Shown here piece after piece: positions 25,933-33,746 of a DNA stretch of 64,000 bases. Numbering within the stretch: the first letter of the stretch is position 1; each line of letters opens with the position of its first letter. A model generated the notes under the pieces. The model worked only from the letters and a program-made list of their open reading frames with translations. It was not told where the DNA came from and made no database searches. This DNA is from Bacteroidales bacterium. GTDB lineage: Bacteria > Bacteroidota > Bacteroidia > Bacteroidales > GCA-2748055. Position numbers and translations under genes: made by a program. The stretch lies in NCBI GenBank assembly GCA_016936975.1, contig JAFGWU010000039.1:1-64000 (forward strand), given 5' to 3'.

Positions 25933-28644
25933 ATGATCAGGAGATATCTATTTTTTCTGTTTTTCCCGGTGCTCATGTTTTCCTGTCAGGACAAACAGGA
26001 GGTATACATGTTCAGTACATTTCGTGAACCTGCGACCGAGGGACTTTATCTTGCCTACAGCCTGGATGGCTATCAGTGGAATGATCTGGGCGGGCCCTAC
26101 CTGGTTCCGGAGGTGGGGAACCAGAAAGTGATGCGCGATCCCTCTGTAGTAAAAGGACCGGACGGCACGTTCCATATGGTATGGACCTCTTCCTGGCAGG
26201 GAGACTCCGGATTTGGTTACGCCTCATCAAAGGATCTGGTTCACTGGTCGGACCAGAAGTTTATTCCGGTTATGGCGCATGAGCCCGCCACGGTGAATGT
26301 CTGGGCGCCTGAATTATTCTATGATGATGAATCGGGTCAGTACATCATTATATGGGCTTCCACCATTCCGTTCAGATTTGAAAAGGGGATGGAGGAGGAA
26401 AGAAATAACCACCGGATGTACTACACCACCACAAAGGATTTTGAAACTTTCTCCGAAACGAAACTCTTTATCGATCCCGGGTTCAGTATCATTGATGCCG
26501 TCATCGTAAAACGGGATCAGAATGATTATGTGCTCGTTCTGAAGGACAACACCCGTCCCAACAGAAACCTTAAGGTAGCATTCGGTTTTTCCCCGCTTGG
26601 GCCCTATTCCAATATATCCGAGCCTTTTACCGTGCAGTTTACAGAAGGGCCCACCGTTTTGAGAATAAAGGATGAATACCTGATTTACTTCGATGCCTAC
26701 CGAAGTAAAAATTACGGTGCCGTGAGAACCAGAGATTTCAAAACTTTTGAAGACATTTCCGATAGTATCTCACTGCCGGAGGGCCATAAACACGGAACCA
26801 TCTTCAAGGCCGATATGAAGATCCTTAAAGCCATTCAGAAGGGGAAGGAAGCACAGGAGCAGAAGCTGGATACCATCAGGTACACCGGGCATACCCTGAA
26901 TAACGTGGATTACCATCACGGACAGTTAAGCAATGCAGTTGGCGTACATAATATACAGGTTTTAAGAGCCAACAGGGAACAACCTGAATTTGCGGAAAAT
27001 TATGGCTGGACCTACAACCATGCACCGATGCTGGCTTATTGGAACAATACTTTTTATCTGCAATATCTCAGTGATCCTGTCGGGGAGCACATCCCTCCGG
27101 GTCAGACGTTCCTGTCAACCTCAGAAGATGGTTATGCCTGGAGCCGACCGGTACCGCTCTTTCCTCCCTATAAAATTCCCGACGGCACTACCAAAGAGGG
27201 TGAAGAGGGCGCTGCAAAGGATTTATATGCCGTGATGCACCAGCGCAATGGGTTTTATGTTTTCGAAGCCAGCCGTCTTTTAACATTTGGATATTATGGA
27301 ATATCCCTGCATGAAAGGGACAGTCCGAATGACGGCAAAGGCATCGGAAGGGTTGTCAGGGAAATATACCGCGACGGCACCTTCGGTCCGATCTATTTCA
27401 TACGTTATAACAAAGGATGGAATGCCGGCAATACCGATTACCCGTTTTTCCGGGAGAGCCGGGACACGGGATTCGTAAAGGCCTGCATGGAAGTGCTGGA
27501 TAATCCCCTGATGATGCAGCAGTGGAATGAGGAATCGGATCGGGATGATCCGCTGATTCCGATGAACGAGGAATATAAGGCTTTCTGCTATTATCATCTT
27601 CCGGATGGCAGGGTTGTCGGATTGTGGAAGCATGCACTCACTGCAATGAGCCTGGATGAAGGGAAAAACTGGACAAAGCCCATCAGGGCGCCGGGATTCG
27701 TTAATTCAAACGCCAAGATCTGGGGTCAGCGGACCTCTGATGGCCGTTATGCGACCGTGTACAATCCTTCGGATTTCAGGTGGCCCCTTGCCATTTCGGT
27801 GAGTGAAGACGGACTGGAGTACAGGAACCTGCTGCTTGTTAACGGAGAAATAACCACCATGCGATACGGGGGTAACTATAAATCATACGGTCCGCAATAT
27901 GTTCGCGGCATCCTGGAAGGAAATGGTACTCCCCCGGATGGAAACCTCTGGGTTACATACAGTATGAATAAAGAAGATATCTGGGTTTCTTCCATAGCCG
28001 TTCCGGTTACAGATACGATAATCCAACATGTGGATGAGGTATTTGAGGAAATGAAAGAGGGAACCGAACTGGATTCCTGGAATATTTACAGTCCACAATG
28101 GGCCAGGGTGGAGATGACGGAGGATACCGACGGCTCAAGGGCGCTTCTGGTCTCAGACAGGGATCCTTTTGATTATGCAAAGGCAGAGCGCAAATTCCCC
28201 GGATCAAAAGCGGTCGAGGTCGAGTTCGTGGTATCCCCGGCACAGAATGATCATGGATTGCTTCATGTTGAATTGCAGGACAGAAAGGGAATGCCGGCTC
28301 TCCGGCTGATTTTTGACAGTGACGGGAGAATGAAGCACAAGGCCGGTTACAGGTTCAGAAATATTATGAACTATGATCCCGACAGGGAGTATAAAATAAA
28401 AATCGAAGCCTGGACCCATAATCGTTTTTATAATATTTATGTTGACGGGGAACAGAAAACCAGCGGATTGTTCTTCCAACCGGTTCATTATCTTGACAAG
28501 ATAACCTTCCGCTCAGGGGAAATCAGGAGATTTCCCGATGCGGATACCCCGACGGACCAGAAGTTTGATATCCGGCAGAACGGACCTCCTGTCCAGGAAG
28601 CACGGTACTTCATTAAATATTTAAAAACACGTACCATAGAGTAA
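25933..28644 (+). CDS. Two-propeller glycosidase: N-terminal GH43-like, C-terminal sialidase-type domain
   Basis: About 903 residues from the ATG at 25933, which starts the lipoprotein signal (LMFSCQ, Cys18); upstream in-frame starts overlap the previous gene. Residues 20-330 are a five-bladed GH43-like propeller with the expected triad: Asp69 (VMRDPSVV), Asp188 (SIIDAVIV) and Glu238 (QFTEGPTV). Residues about 350-720 form a second propeller with sialidase Asp-box-like repeats (STSEDGYAWSRP, SLDEGKNWTKP, SVSEDGLEY). A C-terminal beta-sandwich (GLLHVELQDRKG, IYVDGEQKTSG) completes it. The GH43 domain suggests arabinofuranosidase or related activity; the second propeller may act on another sugar, possibly an ulosonic acid. 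Between the apiosidase and the second PL1. Confidence 0.75.
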   Translation: MIRRYLFFLFFPVLMFSCQDKQEVYMFSTFREPATEGLYLAYSLDGYQWNDLGGPYLVPEVGNQKVMRDPSVVKGPDGTFHMVWTSSWQGDSGFGYASSKDLVHWSDQKFIPVMAHEPATVNVWAPELFYDDESGQYIIIWASTIPFRFEKGMEEERNNHRMYYTTTKDFETFSETKLFIDPGFSIIDAVIVKRDQNDYVLVLKDNTRPNRNLKVAFGFSPLGPYSNISEPFTVQFTEGPTVLRIKDEYLIYFDAYRSKNYGAVRTRDFKTFEDISDSISLPEGHKHGTIFKADMKILKAIQKGKEAQEQKLDTIRYTGHTLNNVDYHHGQLSNAVGVHNIQVLRANREQPEFAENYGWTYNHAPMLAYWNNTFYLQYLSDPVGEHIPPGQTFLSTSEDGYAWSRPVPLFPPYKIPDGTTKEGEEGAAKDLYAVMHQRNGFYVFEASRLLTFGYYGISLHERDSPNDGKGIGRVVREIYRDGTFGPIYFIRYNKGWNAGNTDYPFFRESRDTGFVKACMEVLDNPLMMQQWNEESDRDDPLIPMNEEYKAFCYYHLPDGRVVGLWKHALTAMSLDEGKNWTKPIRAPGFVNSNAKIWGQRTSDGRYATVYNPSDFRWPLAISVSEDGLEYRNLLLVNGEITTMRYGGNYKSYGPQYVRGILEGNGTPPDGNLWVTYSMNKEDIWVSSIAVPVTDTIIQHVDEVFEEMKEGTELDSWNIYSPQWARVEMTEDTDGSRALLVSDRDPFDYAKAERKFPGSKAVEVEFVVSPAQNDHGLLHVELQDRKGMPALRLIFDSDGRMKHKAGYRFRNIMNYDPDREYKIKIEAWTHNRFYNIYVDGEQKTSGLFFQPVHYLDKITFRSGEIRRFPDADTPTDQKFDIRQNGPPVQEARYFIKYLKTRTIE

Positions 28645-28667
28645 TCGGAAAAAAGGAGAACAAACAT

Positions 28668-30878
28668 ATGAACAGGTTAATATATAAAATCAGATTGATC
28701 ATTCCTGTCCTGTTACTTTCAGGAATCCTTTGGGCTCAGCCGGTCGCTTTTCCGGGGGCGGAAGGGTTCGGCAAATGGGCAACGGGGGGGCGCGGCGGTG
28801 AAGTGGTTGCAGTTACGAATCTGCTGGATGATCCGGCCAATCCGCCGGAAGGTAGTTTCCGCTGGGCGCTGGACCAGGCTTATGAAACGGTTGAACACCC
28901 TGCTCTTCCGGGAGTGTTTATTGATGTGCCGCTTCCACTGACCATTATTTTCAGGGTTTCGGGTATTATTGAATTACAGGATGAGCTGACAATTCAGCGA
29001 TCGAACCTGACCATAGCGGGGCAGACTGCACCGGGAGACGGCATTTGTTTTAAAGGGCACTATGTTTCAATCAGCGGCGGGGGTACAGCCGGAATACAGA
29101 AAAATATCATTCTGAGATACCTCAGGTTTCGTCCGGGAATTGATATTGATCCTGATGATCTTGCAGGAGGAATAGCCGGACTTGGAGTGGAAAACTGCGA
29201 AAACATCATCGTCGATCACTGTTCCTTCAGCTGGGCCAACGAAGAGTGTGCCATTTTTTACGATAATAAGTATGTAACCGTCCAGTGGTGTATTGCCAGC
29301 GAGGGCCTTTACGATGCCGGTCATGCCAAGGGTGTCAGGTCCTATTGCGGAGTCTGGGGAGGTCAGTATTCCTCCTTTCACCACAATCTGATTGCCCACA
29401 ATAAAAGCCGGACCATCCGGTTTAACGGGGCACGTGCGCATGATAAGGAAGCATTGGTGGATTACAGAAACAATGTAATTTACAATTGGAACAGCATAGG
29501 TGCCTGCTACGGCGGAGAGGTAGATCTCACCGGGGGATTTTCACATGCAAACATGGTGGGCAATTATTATAAACCGGGACCGGCCACCCCGTCCACACTC
29601 CGGTTTGTTTCCCCGAGCTATAATTCCGAAAAAGCCAAAGGCGTTGGAAAATGGTTCCTGGAAGGCAATTTCATGTCGGGTGATGAGAATAAAACGAATG
29701 ATAACTGGCTGGGAGTAAGCCTGGGTGAGGTCCCGACGGCTTTGCGGGATGATGCCCGATCCGATATTCGGTTCAGGGTGGATGAACCTGTGCCGACACA
29801 GACTGCAGAGGAGGCTTATAACGCTGTTCTCGAAAAGGCCGGTGCAGCCTTTCCAAGGGATGTCATTGATGCACGAATCGTAAATGAAACGTTTACAGGC
29901 ACGGCCACCGGTACCGGGGTGATTGGAAATGGCATCATCGATGATCCCGCAGTTGTTGGAGGGTATCCTGAATATAATACTCATGACGTTCCCGGTGACC
30001 AGGATGAGGACGGTATGGATGATGCATGGGAACGCCTGAACGGACTGAATCCTGAAGACAGGGAAGAACGGAATATCCTTAACGGGGAGGGTTATACCAT
30101 GCTGGAGGTTTACCTGAACAGCCTGGTCGGGGATCTTACCCTGATACTGCCCCCCGTGGTTCACATCAAGGGAATAGATTTGTCTTACTGCGCCGGAGAT
30201 GTTGCGGATATGCTTCTTGGTTCTCCTGAAGGCGGGATGTTTCAGCCGGCAGATTGGATTACCATTCTCGGCGGGGATACGGCAATGTTTGATCCCGCAG
30301 TAGCAGGAGATTATGAGGTAAAATACATCTATGATGATGGTGCGGGACGTAAAGACAGTATCATTGAAACGATTACCGTTCATGCTTTGCCTGAGGCCAC
30401 TATCAGCGGGCTTGAAGATTCATATTATCAGGATCAGGCTTTCATTACAGTAACAGGAAACCCTCAAAACGGAGCGTTTCTTGAGTGTGACGGAATAGTA
30501 AACCCGGGAAATGATGAATCCCTTTTTGACATTTCTGAACAGGGAGAGTACACCATTCTTTACCGGTACGTTGATGGATTCGGTTGTGTGGATACTGCCG
30601 AGGCGACTACGGTCATAAATCCCCCGGTTGCACTGGAAGTCAGTGAAGCGGGCAGAGGAATTGAAATCTTCCCAAATCCGGTGGGTAATGCCATCAGGAT
30701 CAAATCCGATTATAAAATTACCAGGGTCTGCTTCTATGATTCCTCCGGATTGAAAGTCAGAGAAATAAAAAAATCAGATATCGACGTGATTGATACCGGC
30801 CATATGAAAGGCGGCGTATATTATCTGCATATATACAGGGGGGATGAACTGGCAGTGAAACGGATGGTAAAAATATAA
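28668..30878 (+). CDS. Pectate lyase, PL1 family, with T9SS sorting domain
   Basis: 736 residues. Signal peptide ending GILWAQP. The beta-helix lyase domain (about 24-430) begins VAFPGAEGFGKWATGGRGGE and includes LTIAGQTAPGDGICFKG, ILRYLRFRPG and IVDHCSFSWANEECAIFY. A DQDEDGMDDAWERLNGL calcium-type linker (about 445) is followed by two Ig-like segments of about 80 residues (CAGDVADMLLGSPEGGMFQP; YYQDQAFITVTGNPQNGAF) and a type A T9SS tail from about 665 (IEIFPNPVGNAIRIKS, GGVYYLHIYRG). It is exported by the type IX system, probably to the surface or medium, unlike the shorter PL1 at 18922, so the two lyases may act in different places. Confidence 0.9.
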   Translation: MNRLIYKIRLIIPVLLLSGILWAQPVAFPGAEGFGKWATGGRGGEVVAVTNLLDDPANPPEGSFRWALDQAYETVEHPALPGVFIDVPLPLTIIFRVSGIIELQDELTIQRSNLTIAGQTAPGDGICFKGHYVSISGGGTAGIQKNIILRYLRFRPGIDIDPDDLAGGIAGLGVENCENIIVDHCSFSWANEECAIFYDNKYVTVQWCIASEGLYDAGHAKGVRSYCGVWGGQYSSFHHNLIAHNKSRTIRFNGARAHDKEALVDYRNNVIYNWNSIGACYGGEVDLTGGFSHANMVGNYYKPGPATPSTLRFVSPSYNSEKAKGVGKWFLEGNFMSGDENKTNDNWLGVSLGEVPTALRDDARSDIRFRVDEPVPTQTAEEAYNAVLEKAGAAFPRDVIDARIVNETFTGTATGTGVIGNGIIDDPAVVGGYPEYNTHDVPGDQDEDGMDDAWERLNGLNPEDREERNILNGEGYTMLEVYLNSLVGDLTLILPPVVHIKGIDLSYCAGDVADMLLGSPEGGMFQPADWITILGGDTAMFDPAVAGDYEVKYIYDDGAGRKDSIIETITVHALPEATISGLEDSYYQDQAFITVTGNPQNGAFLECDGIVNPGNDESLFDISEQGEYTILYRYVDGFGCVDTAEATTVINPPVALEVSEAGRGIEIFPNPVGNAIRIKSDYKITRVCFYDSSGLKVREIKKSDIDVIDTGHMKGGVYYLHIYRGDELAVKRMVKI

Positions 30879-31079
30879 TCCTTCTTCGCCGGGATGTGCC
30901 GGGACTTCGGCAGACGGGGAGGAATAGGTTAAATGGGTTTCGCCGGGCTTTTTAACCCGGTTTCAGAGTTCTTTAAGTCAGGTACAGCGCTCTGAAGGCC
31001 GTGTTCAGCGTTTTGAAGAACACACTGTTTGCCGAAACAGGTCGCTTTTATATAGAACAACGTGTTAATAAGATAAAAA

Positions 31080-32633
31080 ATGCATTACCGGTTATTAAGT
31101 ATTCTGTTTACATCACTGTTCATTTCAGGCTGTGGTTCTGAAGGGGACAGCCAGGGCGGGGAACCCTACATCCTGCGGTTTGATGATTTCAGGCATTATG
31201 TGGAATATTTCAACAGGATGGAAGATGAAAATGTTGTCAATGCGGTCCCAAACGCACAGGCATGGGAATGGATGACCGGCAACATTCCGTTATTTGAATG
31301 TCCGCAGGATAATTTCGAGGAGATCTATTATTACAGATGGTGGACGATCCGTAAACATATAAAGGAGACGCCCGTAGGCTATATACTCACTGAATTCCTG
31401 GTCGATCGATCCTATGCGGATAAATACAACATGATCAGCTGTGCCCTCGGGCATCATATTTATGAGATGCGGTGGATTCATGATCCGGTTTACCTTGATG
31501 ATTACATTCATGCATGGTACAGGGGAAATGATGGCGGGCCGATGGAACGGTTGAGAAAATTCAGCAGCTGGACGGCTGATGCCATTTATAACAGGTACCT
31601 GGTAAATGGTAACCAGGATTTTCTCCTGGGAATGGCTCCTGATCTCGAATGGGAATATCGTGCCTGGGAGTCTGATCACCGTCTCGGCAATGGTTTGTTC
31701 TGGCAGTATGATGTGAGGGACGGTATGGAAGAACAGATCAGCGGCAGCCGTCATGAGAAAAATGCCCGGCCAACCATCAACAGTTATATGGCTGGAAATG
31801 CCGTTGCCCTGGGACATATCCTTGACATGGCAGGAAAAAAGGAAAAGGCACAGCTTTATTATGCGAAGGCTGACACCCTGAAGGCTTTGACAGAGCAGAA
31901 ACTGTGGAATCCCGGGAGTGCATTTTTTGAAGCACTCAGGGAAGACGGAAATCATGCCCGGGCGAGGGAGGCTATCGGATTCATCCCATGGTATTTCCAT
32001 TTACCATCAGATGGTTTTGAGCAGGCCTGGTCACAATTGATGGACCCTGAAGGGTTCCTGGCGCCTTTCGGACTGACGACAGCAGAGAGGAGACATCCGG
32101 AGTTCCGGACCCATGGCTGCTGCAACTGTGAGTGGGATGGTGCGGTATGGCCTTTTGCCACTTCCCAGACCCTTACGGCACTGGCCAACCTGCTTAATGA
32201 TTATCAACAGTCCGTTGTAAGCGCTGAGGATTATTTCAAACACATGGAACTGTATGTGGAATCCCAGTATTACCGCGGACGGCCTTACATCGGGGAATAC
32301 CTGGATGAAAGGACCGGCTACTGGCTGAAGGGCGACCAGGAGAGAAGCCGGTTCTACAACCATTCAACCTTCAATGACCTGATTATAACCGGACTGGTTG
32401 GACTGAGACCGTCAGCGGATGATGTCGTTGAGGTAAATCCGTTGATTCCTTCTGACCGGTGGGATTGGTTCTGTCTTGACAATGTTTTGTATCACGGCAG
32501 GATCATCACCATATTGTGGGACCGGGACGGAACCAGGTACAATAAGGGAAAAGGATTTTTTATATATGCAGATGGCAGGGAGATTGCCTCTTCCGATCAT
32601 CTTACAAAACTATCGGGAAAACTAAAGGAATAA
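31080..32633 (+). CDS. MGH1-like (alpha/alpha)6-barrel glycoside hydrolase lipoprotein
   Basis: 517 residues. Lipoprotein signal ending FISGCGS (Cys18). The body is a GH63/MGH1-like toroid: FECPQDNFEEIYYYRWWTIR, GYILTEFLVDRSYADKYN, ISCALGHHIYEMRWIHDP, GLFWQYDVRDGMEEQISGSRH, RPTINSYMAGNA, EAIGFIPWYFHLP, NCEWDGAVWPFATSQTL and YNHSTFNDLIITGLVGLRPS. Candidate acids are in DVRDGMEEQISG and NCEWDGAVWP. Exact activity is not visible; related clan members include glucosidases, rhamnosidases and beta-L-arabinofuranosidases. It begins after a 201-bp gap that follows the T9SS lyase, so it may start a sub-operon with the sialidase-like gene 21 bp downstream. Confidence 0.75.
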   Translation: MHYRLLSILFTSLFISGCGSEGDSQGGEPYILRFDDFRHYVEYFNRMEDENVVNAVPNAQAWEWMTGNIPLFECPQDNFEEIYYYRWWTIRKHIKETPVGYILTEFLVDRSYADKYNMISCALGHHIYEMRWIHDPVYLDDYIHAWYRGNDGGPMERLRKFSSWTADAIYNRYLVNGNQDFLLGMAPDLEWEYRAWESDHRLGNGLFWQYDVRDGMEEQISGSRHEKNARPTINSYMAGNAVALGHILDMAGKKEKAQLYYAKADTLKALTEQKLWNPGSAFFEALREDGNHARAREAIGFIPWYFHLPSDGFEQAWSQLMDPEGFLAPFGLTTAERRHPEFRTHGCCNCEWDGAVWPFATSQTLTALANLLNDYQQSVVSAEDYFKHMELYVESQYYRGRPYIGEYLDERTGYWLKGDQERSRFYNHSTFNDLIITGLVGLRPSADDVVEVNPLIPSDRWDWFCLDNVLYHGRIITILWDRDGTRYNKGKGFFIYADGREIASSDHLTKLSGKLKE

Positions 32634-32654
32634 ATACAATACAACATCGAAATT

Positions 32655-33740
32655 ATGAAAAATTTACAGCTACTGTTTATACTGGTGGTTATTGTTCTGG
32701 CCGGCTGTGCTTCCGGTGAGGAGAGGTGGAAGAAAGGGATTGTCTCGGAGACCTTTATTTATGAAGAGGCCCCGTTCCCATCTTGTCATGCCGCAACCAT
32801 CGAGGAAACACCGGAAGGATTGATTGCAGCCTGGTTCGGAGGTACGCATGAACGGCATCCTGATGTTTGCATCTATACGAGCAGATACGTTGACGGAGCC
32901 TGGACGGAGCCGGTTAATACAGCCGATGGAGTGGTAAATGATACCCTTCGCTATCCAACCTGGAACCCGGTTCTTTTCCAGGTGCCGGAAGGAGCGTTGT
33001 GGCTGTTTTACAAGGCAGGGCCCAGTCCTTCCACATGGAAAGGATATATGAAAACGTCAAACGATGCAGGGAAGACATGGAGTGAGGTAAGAGCGCTGCC
33101 GGAAGGATTTATCGGACCGGTAAAAAACAAACCCGTTCAGCTCGAATCGGGAACGATTCTCTGCGGAAGCAGTACGGAGGGGGATGCCTGGCGCATTCAC
33201 ATGGAAGCCACCGATCCTGAAGCAAAAGAGTGGGCGAAGACAGGGTTTATGAATGACGGAAAGACCTTTCAGGCCATCCAGCCCACCATTCTGCAGCACC
33301 CCGACGGTGTTCTGCAGATACTTTGCCGCAGTAAAAACCGTGTGATTGTTGAATCCTGGTCCTATGACGATGGCAAGACATGGTCGTTATTTCAGGAGTC
33401 GGATCTGCCAAACAATAATTCGGGATTCGACGGGGTTACACTGAGTGACGGTAGGCATGTGCTGGTATATAACCATGTAAAAACCCCGGCCAATGCCGGT
33501 AAAGGGTACCGGACGCCGCTCAATATTTCTGTTTCGAAGGATGGTAGAACATGGTATGCGGCAGCGATTCTTGAGGATTCGGAAATCAGTCAGTATTCCT
33601 ATCCGGCCGTTATCCAGGGCAGTGACGGCATGCTCCATATTGTGTATACCTGGAGAAGGGAGAAGATAAAATATGTCAGGGTGGATCCGGATAAACTGAA
33701 GCTGTCGCGGATAATGGATGAGAAATGGCCATCAAAATAA
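32655..33740 (+). CDS. Sialidase-like (BNR/Asp-box) six-bladed propeller lipoprotein
   Basis: 361 residues. Lipoprotein signal ending VLAGCASG (Cys18). Asp-box-type repeats: SNDAGKTWSEV, SYDDGKTWSLF and SKDGRTWYA, with SCHAATIEETPEGLIAAWFGGTHE at the start of the fold. The GH33-like fold binds and hydrolyses 2-keto-3-deoxy acids such as sialic acid and Kdo in characterised members. Plant pectin has no sialic acid but RG-II carries Kdo and DHA, so hydrolysis of one of these is attractive (inference). The arginine triad cannot be assigned with certainty by eye. Close spacing to the MGH1-like gene (21 bp) and the esterase fusion (6 bp) implies co-transcription. Confidence 0.75.
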   Translation: MKNLQLLFILVVIVLAGCASGEERWKKGIVSETFIYEEAPFPSCHAATIEETPEGLIAAWFGGTHERHPDVCIYTSRYVDGAWTEPVNTADGVVNDTLRYPTWNPVLFQVPEGALWLFYKAGPSPSTWKGYMKTSNDAGKTWSEVRALPEGFIGPVKNKPVQLESGTILCGSSTEGDAWRIHMEATDPEAKEWAKTGFMNDGKTFQAIQPTILQHPDGVLQILCRSKNRVIVESWSYDDGKTWSLFQESDLPNNNSGFDGVTLSDGRHVLVYNHVKTPANAGKGYRTPLNISVSKDGRTWYAAAILEDSEISQYSYPAVIQGSDGMLHIVYTWRREKIKYVRVDPDKLKLSRIMDEKWPSK

Positions 33741-33746
33741 TCCACT

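Noticed and set aside
30879..31079. 201-bp gap with short GC-rich repeats (GCCGGG copies) and a CCGGG ... CCCGG hairpin near 30954
   Set aside because: Stem is short and the following Ts are few; no operator or promoter match found. I see nothing firm in this gap.
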